From positions 1-48,009 of the forward strand of contig JAHFVD010000058.1 in assembly GCA_023264735.1 (NCBI GenBank): 48,009 nucleotides of DNA, written 5' to 3'. Source of the stretch: Mycobacterium sp. (GTDB taxonomy: Bacteria; Actinomycetota; Actinomycetes; Mycobacteriales; Mycobacteriaceae). Position 1 is the first letter of the stretch, and the number at the start of each line of letters is the position of its first letter. Positions 24,544 to 34,213 of the stretch are shown here, in pieces. The translations under genes were made by a program, and so were the position numbers. The notes below the pieces were generated by a model. It did no database searches, was not told the origin of the DNA, and saw only the letters and a list, made by a program, of their open reading frames with translations.

Positions 24544-26520
24544 CTACTTCTCACTTTTCTGGGTGGCTGTGACCTTGGCCAGCAGCTGTCCTACTTTGAC
24601 CTGATCGCCGACAGCGACGTGCAGTTCGACCACCCCGTCGACCGGCGCCGTCAGCGAATGCTCCATCTTCATCGCCTCGACGGCGACCACCACGGTGCCT
24701 GCGGTGACCTCGTCACCGTTGAAAACACCCACCGCCACAACCGATCCAGGCATCGGGCTGACGAGTTCCGCGTCGCCGCCGACCTCGTCGTCTGGGCGCA
24801 CGGGCGCTTCACGCACCTCGTCCAGCACGACTGATCGGCCGGCACCGGCCAGCCAGATCTGGTGACCGTCGGCGGCCACCCTATAGGTGGTGCGGATGCC
24901 GTCGACGGTGACGGCGAGCGCATCGCCGGTCAACTGGGCTGACAGTGAACGGTTTTCACCGTCCTCGATGCGGGCGAGCGCGTCGCCCGGCGTTCCGGTG
25001 ATGTGGACGTGGTCGGTGCGCTCACCGTTACGCAGCCGGATGGTCGTCGGCGCAGGCGCGCCGATTCGCCAGCCCGACGGCACATCCCACAGGTCAGCCG
25101 ACCCGGTCGGCCAGCGTTGCAGCCAGCGGTACGCCGCCGCGGCGATGAACGCTTGGTCGCCGGCCGGCTCACCGGTGAAGACGGTGCGATCGATCAGGCC
25201 GGTGTCGAGCCGGCCCGCCGCCACCTCCTCGTCGGCCAGCAGGAAACGCAGGAACTCGACATTGGTGCCCACGCCCAGCACTGCGGTCTGGGCGAGCGCA
25301 CGATCGAGCGTGCGCAATGCGGCGGCACGGTCCTCGCCGTAGGCGATCACCTTCGACAGCATCGGATCGTAGTCGCTGCCCACCGTCATCCCTTGCGACA
25401 GACCGGAATCCACCCGGATACCGTCGCCGGACGGCTCCAACAGCCCCAGTACCGGACCGCCGGTCGGCAGGAAGCCCGCGGCGGGATCCTCGGCGTACAC
25501 CCGGGCCTCGATCGCATGCCCGGTCATCGTGATGTCGTCCTGGGTGATGGGCAGCTTCTCCCCCGCCGCGACACGCACCTGCCACTCGACGAGGTCGTGC
25601 CCGGTGACCATCTCGGTGACCGGGTGCTCGACCTGCAGGCGGGTGTTCATCTCCATGAAGAAGAACTCGTCGGGCTGGTCGGCGGAGACGATGAACTCGA
25701 CGGTGCCCGCACCGACGTAGTCGACGCTGCGGGCGGTGTCGCAGGCCGCCGCACCGATTCGCGCGCGGGTGTCGGGATCCAGCAGCGGGGACGGCGCTTC
25801 CTCGATGACCTTCTGGTGGCGGCGCTGCAGACTGCACTCCCGCTCACCGAAATGCAGGACCGTCCCGAAAGTGTCGGCCAGCACCTGGACTTCGATGTGC
25901 CTGGGCCGCAAGACGAATCGCTCGAGGAATAGGGTGTCGTCGCCGAAGGCCGCACCGGACTCCCGTCGCGCCGCGGCCAGCGCGGCGGGCAGCTCGGCGG
26001 CATCGTCGACACGCCGCATACCCTTACCGCCGCCACCCGCCGACGGTTTGACCAGGATCGGGAAACCGATATCACCGGCGGCCTCGATGAGGTCGGCGTC
26101 GGTCAGCCCGGGCCGGGCGATACCCGGCACCACCGGAACCCCGAACGCCGACACCGCGGCCTTGGCGGCGATCTTGTCGCCCATCGTGCGGATCGCGCCG
26201 GACGGCGGGCCGATGAACGCCAGTCCCGCGCGTTCCAGCGCCGCGGCGAAATCGGAGTTCTCCGAAAGGAACCCGTAACCGGGATGGACGGCCTGCGCGC
26301 CGGTGCGCAGCGCTGCGTTCACGACGGCGTCGATATCGAGGTAGCTCTGCCGGGCCGGCGGAGGCCCGATGCGCACCGCGACGTCAGCCTCGGTGACGTG
26401 GCGGGCCCCGGCGTCGGCGTCGCTGTAGACGGCGACCGAGCGGATGCCCATTGCATTGAGCGTCCGGATGACACGGACCGCGATCTCGCCGCGGTTGGCG
26501 ACTAGCACAGTTGTAAACAT
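24544..26520 (-). CDS. accA1: Biotin carboxylase/biotin carrier subunit of 3-methylcrotonyl-CoA carboxylase
   Basis: This 658-residue alpha subunit starts at ATG 26520 ([19 protein letters not shown]). The biotin-carboxylase domain (1-450) has ATP-grasp motifs [47 protein letters not shown] and [16 protein letters not shown] linker domain follows, then a biotin carrier at the end with [16 protein letters not shown], whose K is the biotinylated residue. It carboxylates biotin and, with AccD1, carboxylates 3-methylcrotonyl-CoA. It starts 2 bp after the accD1 stop. Confidence 0.95.
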   Translation of the reverse strand: MFTTVLVANRGEIAVRVIRTLNAMGIRSVAVYSDADAGARHVTEADVAVRIGPPPARQSYLDIDAVVNAALRTGAQAVHPGYGFLSENSDFAAALERAGLAFIGPPSGAIRTMGDKIAAKAAVSAFGVPVVPGIARPGLTDADLIEAAGDIGFPILVKPSAGGGGKGMRRVDDAAELPAALAAARRESGAAFGDDTLFLERFVLRPRHIEVQVLADTFGTVLHFGERECSLQRRHQKVIEEAPSPLLDPDTRARIGAAACDTARSVDYVGAGTVEFIVSADQPDEFFFMEMNTRLQVEHPVTEMVTGHDLVEWQVRVAAGEKLPITQDDITMTGHAIEARVYAEDPAAGFLPTGGPVLGLLEPSGDGIRVDSGLSQGMTVGSDYDPMLSKVIAYGEDRAAALRTLDRALAQTAVLGVGTNVEFLRFLLADEEVAAGRLDTGLIDRTVFTGEPAGDQAFIAAAAYRWLQRWPTGSADLWDVPSGWRIGAPAPTTIRLRNGERTDHVHITGTPGDALARIEDGENRSLSAQLTGDALAVTVDGIRTTYRVAADGHQIWLAGAGRSVVLDEVREAPVRPDDEVGGDAELVSPMPGSVVAVGVFNGDEVTAGTVVVAVEAMKMEHSLTAPVDGVVELHVAVGDQVKVGQLLAKVTATQKSEK

Positions 26521-26522
26521 CG

Positions 26523-28073
26523 TCACATCCTGAAGACGCCGTAGGACACGGATTCGACGGGCGCGTTGGCGGTCACCGAGAGTGCCAGCCCCAGAACAGT
26601 TCTGGTGTCGGCAGGATCGATGACGCCGTCGTCCCACAGCCGTGCGGTCGAGTAGTACGGATTGCCCTGATCTTCGTACTGGGCGCGGATCGGCGCCTTG
26701 AAGGCCTCTTCCTCTTCGGGCGTCATCTCCCCGCGCACGGTGGCCAGCACCGATGCCGCCTGCTCACCGCCCATCACCGAGATCCTCGCGTTGGGCCACA
26801 TCCACAGGAACCGTGGTGAATAGGCCCGCCCACACATCGAGTAGTTGCCGGCGCCGTACGACCCGCCGATCACGACGGTCAGCTTGGGTACCCGGGCGCA
26901 GGCCACCGCCGTCACCATCTTGGCGCCGTGCTTGGCGATGCCGCTGGCCTCGTAGTCGCGGCCGACCATGAAGCCGGTGATGTTCTGCAGGAACAGCAAC
27001 GGCACCATGCGCTTGTCGCACAGTTCGATGAAATGCGCTCCCTTGAGGGCGGATTCACCGAACAACACGCCGTTGTTGGCGACGATGCCGACCGGGTGGC
27101 CGTGGATGTGGGCGAATCCGGTCACCAGGGTGGTGCCGTATTCGGCTTTGAACTCGCTGAATTCGCCACCGTCGACGATGCGGGTGATCACCTCGTGCAC
27201 GTCATAGGGCACCCGGGCGTCGACTGGGACGACGTCGTAGAGCTCGTGCTGATCGGCGATCGCCTCGCCGTCGGGCCGGACGTCCCACGGCCGCGGTTCG
27301 CGCGGGCCGAGCGTGGCGACGATGCGGCGGACGATGCGCAGCGCGTCGCGGTCGTCGTGGGCCAGATGGTCGGTGACACCGGAGGTCTTGGAATGCAGGT
27401 CGCCGCCGCCGAGCTCCTCGGCAGTCACCACCTCGCCGGTGGCGGCCTTCACCAGCGGCGGGCCGCCCAGGAAGATGGTGCCCTGGTTGCGCACGATGAT
27501 CGCCTCGTCGCTCATCGCAGGAACGTAGGCGCCACCCGCGGTGCAGGAACCCAGCACGGCGGCAATCTGCGGGATACCGGCCGCGCTCATCGTGGCCTGG
27601 TTGTAGAAGATGCGGCCGAAGTGGTCCCGGTCGGGGAACACCTCGTCCTGGCGCGGCAGGAACGCACCGCCGGAGTCGACGAGGTAGAGGCATGGCAGTC
27701 GGTTCTGCAGCGCAATCTCCTGGGCGCGCAGATGCTTTTTGACCGTCACCGGGTAGTAGGTGCCACCTTTGACCGTCGCGTCGTTGGCGACGATCATGCA
27801 CTCCCGCCCGGCGACCCGGCCGATGCCGGTGATGATCCCGGCGGCCGGACATTCGTCGTCATACATGCCGTCGGCGGCCAGCGGGGCAACCTCAAGTAGC
27901 GCACTGCCGGGGTCCAGCAGTCCGTCCACCCGGTCGCGCGGCAGCAGCTTGCCGCGCGCAACGTGTCGCTCACGCGCACGTTCCGGCCCACCGAGAGCTG
28001 CGGTGGCCAGCTTGCCGCGCAGCTGCTCGACAAGCTGCAGATGCGCCTCACGGTTGGCAGCCGCTGATGTCAT
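26523..28073 (-). CDS. accD1: Carboxyltransferase subunit of 3-methylcrotonyl-CoA carboxylase
   Basis: This 516-residue carboxyltransferase is the first gene of the leucine operon (ATG 28073). It has the two crotonase-like halves: [20 protein letters not shown] and [19 protein letters not shown] in the N-half, and [39 protein letters not shown] and [18 protein letters not shown] in the C-half. These are MCC-beta features. It transfers carboxyl from biotin on AccA1 to 3-methylcrotonyl-CoA. It is expressed from the region at 28074-28153, which holds the operator. Confidence 0.95.
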   Translation of the reverse strand: MTSAAANREAHLQLVEQLRGKLATAALGGPERARERHVARGKLLPRDRVDGLLDPGSALLEVAPLAADGMYDDECPAAGIITGIGRVAGRECMIVANDATVKGGTYYPVTVKKHLRAQEIALQNRLPCLYLVDSGGAFLPRQDEVFPDRDHFGRIFYNQATMSAAGIPQIAAVLGSCTAGGAYVPAMSDEAIIVRNQGTIFLGGPPLVKAATGEVVTAEELGGGDLHSKTSGVTDHLAHDDRDALRIVRRIVATLGPREPRPWDVRPDGEAIADQHELYDVVPVDARVPYDVHEVITRIVDGGEFSEFKAEYGTTLVTGFAHIHGHPVGIVANNGVLFGESALKGAHFIELCDKRMVPLLFLQNITGFMVGRDYEASGIAKHGAKMVTAVACARVPKLTVVIGGSYGAGNYSMCGRAYSPRFLWMWPNARISVMGGEQAASVLATVRGEMTPEEEEAFKAPIRAQYEDQGNPYYSTARLWDDGVIDPADTRTVLGLALSVTANAPVESVSYGVFRM

Positions 28074-28095
28074 CGTCGATGTCCCGTCGAATTGA

Positions 28096-28136
28096 GTTAA
28101 TCACGACTAACTCGTGTAAGGTTAGTGAAAATTAAC
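28096..28136. promoter_or_regulatory. Nested palindromic operator between accD1 and tetR
   Basis: Two inverted-repeat blocks share one centre at 28116: outer GTTAAT (28096-28101) with ATTAAC (28131-28136), and inner ACTAAC (28106-28111) with GTTAGT (28121-28126). Alternative pairings (CACGA/TCGTG at 28102-28116, GGTTA/TAACC at 28120-28137) overlap it. It lies in the 80-bp divergent promoter region and is very probably bound by the TetR-family protein encoded at 28154, controlling both directions. Confidence 0.7.
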
Positions 28137-28153
28137 CGAAACGTCCAGACATC

Positions 28154-28792
28154 TTGCCGGAGGGCCCCATCGACACTCCCACTCGCCGAAGCAGGCAGAA
28201 GTCGGATCGCCGATCTGCCCTGCTGGCGGCCGCGGAGCGGCTGATGGCCGATAAGGGCTTCCAGACTGTCCGACTCGAGGACATCGGCGCAGCGGCCGGG
28301 GTCAGCGGCCCGGCGATCTACCGGCACTTCCCCAACAAGGAAGCGCTCCTTGTCGAACTTCTGGTCGGCATCAGTACCCGACTGCTGGCCGGCGCCCGAG
28401 CCGTCGTCAGCGAAGCAGACGAGCCGGTCGCGGCGCTGACGGGCCTGATCGAGTTTCACCTCGACTTCGCCCTTGGCGAGTCGGATCTCATCCGCATCCA
28501 GGACCGCGATCTCGCACACCTGCCGGTCTCGGCACAACGTCAGGTCCGGCGCGCACAGCGCAGCTACGTCGAGATCTGGGTGGGGGTACAGCGCGAAGTG
28601 CATCCCGACCTCGATGAGGCCGACGCCCGACTGATGGCGCACGCGGTGTTCGGTCTGCTCAACTCGACCCCACACAGCATGAAGCCCCTGGCGACCAAGG
28701 CCGACCAGGGGCGTTCACGCGATGTCTTACGGGCTATGACGATGGCGGCGTTGCGCTCGGCCGACCGTCATGTCCGCGATGGCGTTGGTTAA
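28154..28792 (+). CDS. TetR-family regulator of the leucine operon (Rv2506-like)
   Basis: This 212-residue regulator has an N-terminal TetR helix-turn-helix: RSALLAAAERLMADKGFQTV, then IGAAAGVSGPAIYRHFPNKE with the recognition helix. It is followed by a helical ligand domain with FHLDFALGESDLIRIQDRDL. It is divergent from accD1 with the operator between, the same arrangement as Rv2506 in M. tuberculosis. The ligand is probably an acyl-CoA or keto acid of leucine breakdown, by inference. The start is uncertain: TTG 28154 is the first possible start codon after an in-frame stop, and there is no upstream ATG or GTG. Confidence 0.85.
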   Translation: MPEGPIDTPTRRSRQKSDRRSALLAAAERLMADKGFQTVRLEDIGAAAGVSGPAIYRHFPNKEALLVELLVGISTRLLAGARAVVSEADEPVAALTGLIEFHLDFALGESDLIRIQDRDLAHLPVSAQRQVRRAQRSYVEIWVGVQREVHPDLDEADARLMAHAVFGLLNSTPHSMKPLATKADQGRSRDVLRAMTMAALRSADRHVRDGVG

Positions 28793-28944
28793 TACCAGTT
28801 TCGCCTGCCGCCGACCGGGCGTCCGACACTGCCCAGCAGCCACAGGACCGCCCCGACCACCAGCAGGACGACACCGATGGTCCACAGAATCTGAATATTC
28901 AGAACGAATCCAAGGATGAGCAGGATTGCTCCGAGAACGATCAT
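28789..28944 (-). CDS. Small membrane protein, 51 residues (DUF6131-like)
   Basis: The protein starts MIVLGAILLILGFVLNIQIL, followed by a second membrane segment (IGVVLLVVGAVLWLLG) and a basic tail GRPVGGRRNWY. ATG 28944 has a good AGGAAG site. This two-helix protein type is widespread in mycobacteria with unknown function. The stop overlaps the convergent tetR stop by 4 bp. Confidence 0.75.
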   Translation of the reverse strand: MIVLGAILLILGFVLNIQILWTIGVVLLVVGAVLWLLGSVGRPVGGRRNWY

Positions 28945-28984
28945 TGCTTCCTCCCGATAGTCACTTACTGAACACTTTTCATCG

Positions 28985-29194
28985 CTACTGGCTGGGCTTC
29001 GGCAGGTTGCAGCTCGCAACGGTGGGATTGACTCCCGCGTAGTTGAGCGGTCCTGCCACTACCGTCAGGGCGATAGACCCCGCGGTAGCACAGTTGGCTT
29101 CGCTGTTAGAGAAGTAGCCGCGCTGCCAGGTAGCGAAGACTCCAACCAGCAGCCACACGATCACAATCGCGCCTAGGATTCCCCGGCCTCGCAT
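28985..29194 (-). CDS. Small exported/membrane protein, 69 residues
   Basis: ATG 29194 follows a strong GGAGG. One N-terminal membrane segment (ILGAIVIVWLLVGVFATWQR) precedes a short extracytoplasmic part with two cysteines (ANCATAGS and ASCNLPKP) that could form a disulfide. Function is unknown; this protein type is common in mycobacteria. It is separated by 40 bp from the 51-residue membrane protein downstream and may be co-transcribed with it. Confidence 0.75.
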   Translation of the reverse strand: MRGRGILGAIVIVWLLVGVFATWQRGYFSNSEANCATAGSIALTVVAGPLNYAGVNPTVASCNLPKPSQ

Positions 29195-29256
29195 GGCGAT
29201 CCTCCTTGTTCGTCCGCAGCACTTGGCGCACAAGGTTTTACCCGGCCGACAGTTTC

Positions 29257-31131
29257 CTAAACATCACGCCTGTCAAAGGCCGCAGCCAGCCAATCAGCCA
29301 CCTCACCGGCCAGTGCGGCGTGGTTCTCGCGCTTGACGATTTCGTGCCCGTCGTCAGCGAAGAGCAGATAACGCACATTGCGGCCGCGCGAACGCAATGC
29401 CTCGACGATTTGCTCGGATTCGCTGACCGGAACATTCGTGTCGGTACCGCCGTGCACCACCAACAGCGGCGCCACCAGCGCGTCCACCCGCTGCAGTGGT
29501 GAGAGTGCTTCCAGAAGCTCACGGTCGGCGATCGGATGGCCGTATTCGGGATAGGAAGCCGCCGCGATCCACGGCTCGGTGTTGCGGTAGAACGTGACCA
29601 GATCGCTCATCCCGCAGATGCTGACGCCGGCCACGAACAGGTCGGGGTGGAACGCCAACGCCGCCATCGTCAGGTAGCCACCGTAAGACCAACCCGCACA
29701 AGCAATCCGGGCTGGATCAGCCAGACCGCGGGCGGCGAGATACTGGGCGCAGTCGGCCACGTCGTCGATCGCGGCGAATCGTTTGTCCTTGTCGTCGGCG
29801 TGCACGAATTCGCGGCCCTGCCCGCCGGACCCGCGCACGTTCGGGGTGAACACCGCGATCCCCTCGTCGAGCAACCCCGGGAAAATCTCACTGTGTGAGG
29901 GACGAGCTTGACCCTCCGGACCCCCGTGCAGGTAGATCATCGTGCCGGCCCGCTTGACGCCCGGCGGCGGGCAATAAAGCCAGCCGAACAGCGAACGACC
30001 ATCGCGCGCAGTCACCGTATGCAATCTGGGGCGTGCCGAGACCGGACCGACACTGGGTTGGCGGTCGATGCGTTCCCACTCCCGGGATCGAGGGTCGACG
30101 AGTTCGACGGTGCGGGGCATGTCGGCGCCCTGCACGGTCACGGCGACCATCGATCCACCCGCGCTGATGGACAGTTCACCGGCGACCAGGTTGGGCAGCG
30201 TGATGGGTTCGGCAAGTGTGTTGTCGGCATACTCGAGTATCTGTAACTCACTGCAGCCGTTGATGTTCCACAACAGAGCGACCGTCGACAGGTCGTCGCT
30301 GACCACGAACTCGTCGAGGTCGTACCCGGGACGCTCGGCGGCCACGTGATAGGCAACCCCGTCGGGGGTGACGGTCACTTCGAGCAAACGGCTATGTGTC
30401 GCACCGTTATCGCTGCGGATCAGCGCGCGCACATAACCGTCGGCGAAGTCCGGGCCGTAGGTGTACGCCGGGTGATACAGCGTGGTGTCCTCGCCGTCCG
30501 GCCCCGACCGCAGTCGCCGAGGATGGTGGTCGTCGAGGATCACGCCCATATCGGTGTTGGAGCCGGGATCTGAAGGCAGCAAGGCGATTTCGGTCAGACC
30601 CGTCTGCATGATCAGCTCGCGATATCCGCGGGGGCCGACCCGGATCAGAGCCGAACCGGCCCAGGCGTCGACGAGCCTGCCGCCGGAGCGGCGATCCAAT
30701 ACGGTGACGGTGGCGTCGGCCGGGTCGATCAGACAGGACTGGCCGACACCGTCCTCACCGGTGAGGATCGCGCAGACCCTGGTGCCGTCCCAGGCGATCA
30801 GCTCGGCGGTGCCGGCCATCCCGTCCTCGCCCATCCCGTCGATACGGCGGGCCATCCGGTCGTCGGGGTCGGTGGTGACCACCCAGATCTGGCTTCTTGT
30901 GCTGCCGTCGGGGGCGACCTGGCAGGCCAGCCAGTGGCCGTCGGCGGAGTGGATGACCCTCGGCACCGGCCCCTGCACCGGCAGTTCGACATCACGCGAC
31001 GAGCTGGCCCGCCAGCCTCGCAGGAACCGTTGGACGGCGCGCGGATATCCACCGTCGTCGACGATGTGGGCGAACGCCGCCGCATCAGGCGACAGCGATG
31101 CGCCGTAGGTCGCGCGGAGGTCCTGTTCCAC
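29257..31131 (-). CDS. S9 family peptidase (prolyl oligopeptidase/acylaminoacyl peptidase type)
   Basis: This 624-residue serine peptidase has an N-terminal beta-propeller in residues 1-360, with repeated blade-like segments. The C-terminal alpha/beta hydrolase has MIYLHGGPEGQARPSHSE (oxyanion region), CAGWSYGGYLTMA with nucleophile S482, and candidates D564 (HGGTDTNVPVS) and H596 (FADDGHEIVK). There is no signal peptide, so it is cytosolic. It cuts short peptides or acylaminoacyl peptides. The start GTG 31131 has a GGAGG-like site, and TTACC-TC-GGTAA at about 31160-31171 may be an upstream operator. This gene has no counterpart in the M. tuberculosis order at this point. Confidence 0.9.
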   Translation of the reverse strand: MEQDLRATYGASLSPDAAAFAHIVDDGGYPRAVQRFLRGWRASSSRDVELPVQGPVPRVIHSADGHWLACQVAPDGSTRSQIWVVTTDPDDRMARRIDGMGEDGMAGTAELIAWDGTRVCAILTGEDGVGQSCLIDPADATVTVLDRRSGGRLVDAWAGSALIRVGPRGYRELIMQTGLTEIALLPSDPGSNTDMGVILDDHHPRRLRSGPDGEDTTLYHPAYTYGPDFADGYVRALIRSDNGATHSRLLEVTVTPDGVAYHVAAERPGYDLDEFVVSDDLSTVALLWNINGCSELQILEYADNTLAEPITLPNLVAGELSISAGGSMVAVTVQGADMPRTVELVDPRSREWERIDRQPSVGPVSARPRLHTVTARDGRSLFGWLYCPPPGVKRAGTMIYLHGGPEGQARPSHSEIFPGLLDEGIAVFTPNVRGSGGQGREFVHADDKDKRFAAIDDVADCAQYLAARGLADPARIACAGWSYGGYLTMAALAFHPDLFVAGVSICGMSDLVTFYRNTEPWIAAASYPEYGHPIADRELLEALSPLQRVDALVAPLLVVHGGTDTNVPVSESEQIVEALRSRGRNVRYLLFADDGHEIVKRENHAALAGEVADWLAAAFDRRDV

Positions 31132-31254
31132 CCCACCACCCTTTGTTCTGACTAAGAGTTACCTCGGTAATGCGTTCCACGGCGCTCCCCGGTGGTAAAC
31201 ACGTCCAGAGCTAACAGGGCCCGCGCAGGTAGCCTGTGCAACCATGAGGTGGGT

Positions 31255-31986
31255 ATGAACGATCCGCGTCAACCGGGGTGGTCTGATCCGACGCAGGCCG
31301 GGGGCGGCTATCCGCCGCATACCGACCCCGCTTACGCCGGTCAGTATTACGGACAGGGTTACGGCACGCAGCCGGCCCAGCCCACCGAACAGCTGCCGTC
31401 CTACTGGCACCAGGGTGGCCTTTATCCGCCCGGCGAGCCGCCCCAACCGCCACCTGGCCCACCCAAGTCGCCCAAGTGGCTGTGGATCGCCGCGGGCGTC
31501 GCGGTGCTCCTCGTGGTCGGCTTGGTGATCGCTTTGGTGATCGTGTCCAGCTCGGCGCGGGAGACGACGGTGGTGGCGCCCTTGCCGCCGCTGTCCGAGA
31601 CATCGTCCACACCGCCGCGGGCCAGCACGTCGATCCCGACGACGACGCTGCCCGCGCTGCCGACGACCACTGGCGCTCCTGGCACGCCGACGATCCCCGG
31701 CGGCACCACCAGCCCGACCGGAACCGACACCGTCGTCTACAACGTCACCGGTGACGGCCGGGCGATCAACATCACCTATGTCGACACCGGCGGGATCATG
31801 CAGACCGAGTTCAACGTGATGCTGCCGTGGAGCAAGGAAGTCAGCCTGCCCGCGCCGGCGCGGGCGTCGGCCAGCGTCGCCGTTGTCAACGTCGGACGCG
31901 ACGTGACCTGCAACGTTTCGGTGAATGGCGCTCAGGTGCGGGAGCGCACCGGCCGCGGCCTGACGATCTGCACCGGAGCCGGTTAA
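31255..31986 (+). CDS. Proline-rich single-span membrane protein with MmpS-like domain (Rv2507-like)
   Basis: ATG 31255 (MNDPRQPGWSDP) gives 243 residues. The first 80 residues are cytosolic and rich in Pro, Gly, Gln and Tyr. One membrane segment follows at about 78-100 (WLWIAAGVAVLLVVGLVIAL), then a Thr/Pro linker, and a C-terminal beta domain with TVVYNVTGDGRAINITYVDT, resembling the MmpS/lipoprotein fold. The domain is extracytoplasmic. The position directly after the TetR region matches Rv2507. Its function may be at the cell envelope. The stop overlaps the convergent MFS gene by 4 bp. Confidence 0.82.
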   Translation: MNDPRQPGWSDPTQAGGGYPPHTDPAYAGQYYGQGYGTQPAQPTEQLPSYWHQGGLYPPGEPPQPPPGPPKSPKWLWIAAGVAVLLVVGLVIALVIVSSSARETTVVAPLPPLSETSSTPPRASTSIPTTTLPALPTTTGAPGTPTIPGGTTSPTGTDTVVYNVTGDGRAINITYVDTGGIMQTEFNVMLPWSKEVSLPAPARASASVAVVNVGRDVTCNVSVNGAQVRERTGRGLTICTGAG

Positions 31987-33305
31987 CGACGTGAGCGACC
32001 GTCGTTGGGCACCTTGACCAGCAGCATGCCCAGCAGCCCGACGGCCAGCACGAGACACAGCCCACCCAGGCCGGCGCGGTCGGCGTGGAAGGCGTCCACG
32101 AACACGAAGAACAGCCACGGCGCGAGGAACGACGCCGCCCGGCCGGTGGTCGTGTAAAGCCCGAACGCGACGGCCTCTTTGCCCTCGCTGACCATGCGCA
32201 ACAGCACCGTGCGGGCCGACGTCGTGACGGGTCCGACGCAGAGCGCCAGCAGCAGCCCGCAGATCCAGAACACGACCGGTCCGGACAGCGACAGCAGGGT
32301 CAGGCCGACGGCGATCATCAACGTGAGCGAGGCAACGATCACCGGCTTGCCGCCGATCCGGTCGTCGACGGGACCCGCGAGGACCGCGCCGAGGGCCGCC
32401 ATCGTGCTGGCGATCACGCCGAAGATCAGCACGTTGGCCTGCGAGATGCCGTAGACGCTGACGCCGAGCACCGCGCCGAAGGCGAACACCCCGGCGATCC
32501 CGTCCCGGAAGATCGCGCTGACGACCAGGTAGTAGACCAGGTTGCGATCGCGCCGCCACTCCCCCCGCAGGTCGTTCCACAGCCGTCGATAGCCGCCGAG
32601 CAGGCCGACGGCTTGGGCATCGGGATCGACTGCCGGGGAGAAGCTGTGCGCGGTGATCAGCAGCGGCAGGGCGAGCACGACGAACCACACCGCCGCCATG
32701 ACCATCGCCGCACGCACGTTCTGACCGTCAGTGACGGGGACCCCGAGCAGGCCGCGGTTAGGGCCGTCGCCGGCGATGAACGTGACATAGATGACGATCA
32801 GCAGCGCGACGCTGCCGAAGTAGCCCGCGGCCGCCCCGATCCCCGAGATGCGGCCGGAATTTTGCGTGGTGGTGAGCTGCCGCAGCATGGCGTTGTAGGG
32901 CACGCTGGCCAGATCTCCGCACGCCGCGGTGAAGGCCAGCAGCACCAGACCCATCGCGAAGTAGGCCGGTTCGGCCCGGATCAGGCTCATCCCCGCGGTG
33001 GCCAGCACTGCAAGGCCGGTGAGGGTGGTCAGCGCGGCGCGGCGCCGGTGCGGCGCCTGGACCAGCACACCGGTCAGCGGAGCCAGAAGCGCGACGGTCA
33101 GGCCGGCGATCGCCAGCGCCCGGCCCAGCCAGCTGGCCGGTGAGGTGTCGCCGCCAAGGCCTTGGCCGACCGTGCTGGTCAGGTACACCGAGAAGACGAA
33201 GGTGGTGACGATGGCGTTCATGCCGGTGGAACCGCAGTCCCACAGCGCCCAGGAAATGACTTTCGACCGGCCGGCGGTCTGGGCAACCGGCGGGGGGCTG
33301 GTCAT
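31983..33305 (-). CDS. MFS transporter (Rv2508c-like)
   Basis: A 440-residue major-facilitator-type protein with 12 predicted membrane segments, for example VISWALWDCGSTGMNAIVTT, LGRALAIAGLTVALLAPLTG, FAMGLVLLAFTAACGDLASV, VRAAMVMAAVWFVVLALPLL and FWICGLLLALCVGPVTTSAR. FSV-N and VDDRIGGKP are loop motifs. The substrate is unknown. The family resembles the UMF1/VGLP-type transporters. The start ATG 33305 lies only 23 bp from the divergent SDR start, so both promoters must overlap. Confidence 0.88.
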   Translation of the reverse strand: MTSPPPVAQTAGRSKVISWALWDCGSTGMNAIVTTFVFSVYLTSTVGQGLGGDTSPASWLGRALAIAGLTVALLAPLTGVLVQAPHRRRAALTTLTGLAVLATAGMSLIRAEPAYFAMGLVLLAFTAACGDLASVPYNAMLRQLTTTQNSGRISGIGAAAGYFGSVALLIVIYVTFIAGDGPNRGLLGVPVTDGQNVRAAMVMAAVWFVVLALPLLITAHSFSPAVDPDAQAVGLLGGYRRLWNDLRGEWRRDRNLVYYLVVSAIFRDGIAGVFAFGAVLGVSVYGISQANVLIFGVIASTMAALGAVLAGPVDDRIGGKPVIVASLTLMIAVGLTLLSLSGPVVFWICGLLLALCVGPVTTSARTVLLRMVSEGKEAVAFGLYTTTGRAASFLAPWLFFVFVDAFHADRAGLGGLCLVLAVGLLGMLLVKVPNDGRSRR

Positions 33306-33328
33306 GCGGGCCACAATATGCTGGCCGC

Positions 33329-34135
33329 ATGCCTGTACCCGCACCAGCCCCGGACAGCCGAGCCGTCGTCACCGGTGCCTCTCAGGGCATCGGTGAAGCG
33401 CTGGCCACCGAACTCGCCGCCCGAGGCCACCACCTGATCATCACCGCGCGCCGCGCCGACGTGCTGCACACGCTGGCCGCGACACTCACCGAGCGCTACG
33501 GCGTGATCGTCGAGGTGCGCCCGGTGGACCTGGCCGACCCCGCGGCGCGCACAGCGTTGGCCGACGAACTGGCCGACCGCGACATCTCGATCCTGTGCGC
33601 CAACGCGGGTACCGCCACGTTCGGGCCGGTGGCCAAGCTGGATCCGGCTGCCGAAAAGGCGCAGGTTCAGCTCAACGTGCTCGGTGTGCACGATCTGGTG
33701 CTGGCCGTGCTACCGGGAATGCTGGCCCGCAAGGCCGGCGGGATCCTGATCTCGGGATCTGCCGCCGGGAACTCGCCGATCCCGAACAATGCCACCTATG
33801 CGGCGAGCAAGGCGTTCGCGAATACGTTCAGCGAGTCGCTGCGCGGCGAGCTGAAGGGCTCGGGCGTCAACGTGACCGTGCTGGCCCCGGGCCCGGTACG
33901 CACCGAACTCCCCGACGAGTCAGAGCAGTCACTCGTCGAGCGCTTGATCCCCGATTTCCTGTGGATCAACACCGAGTACACCGCGCGGATCTCACTGGAT
34001 GGCTTGGCGCGCAACAAGATGCGGATCGTGCCGGGGCTCACGTCCAAGGCGATGTCGGTGGCGTCGGGGTACGCCCCGCGCGGGATCGTCACGCCGATCG
34101 TCGGCGCGGTCTACAAGAAGCTGGGCGGCGAGTAA
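33329..34135 (+). CDS. Short-chain dehydrogenase (Rv2509-like)
   Basis: This 268-residue classical SDR has the cofactor motif TGASQGIG (about 15-22), NAG (about 92-94), the active-site serine in LISGSAAGNSP and YAASK (Y and K of the catalytic pair). The RR after the second strand points to NADPH. Rv2509-type enzymes reduce the mycolic precursor ketone in some actinobacteria (CmrA-like), and this gene is in the same position as Rv2509. That link is inference from synteny. Confidence 0.88.
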   Translation: MPVPAPAPDSRAVVTGASQGIGEALATELAARGHHLIITARRADVLHTLAATLTERYGVIVEVRPVDLADPAARTALADELADRDISILCANAGTATFGPVAKLDPAAEKAQVQLNVLGVHDLVLAVLPGMLARKAGGILISGSAAGNSPIPNNATYAASKAFANTFSESLRGELKGSGVNVTVLAPGPVRTELPDESEQSLVERLIPDFLWINTEYTARISLDGLARNKMRIVPGLTSKAMSVASGYAPRGIVTPIVGAVYKKLGGE

Positions 34136-34213
34136 CCCCTCGCCCAAACCGACATTTGGCAGCAGAAGTACGAGAAGATGCCGACATTTCGTCGATCTCG
34201 GCGCACGAGCTAG

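Noticed and set aside
22722..24572. 616-codon plus-strand frame opposite the MaoC and fadE19 genes
   Set aside because: Antisense shadow of GC-rich coding DNA without any recognisable domain.
28769..29019. 76-residue version of the small membrane protein starting at 29019
   Set aside because: The extra N-terminal residues are charged and overlap the end of the 69-residue gene region; ATG 28944 has the ribosome binding site.
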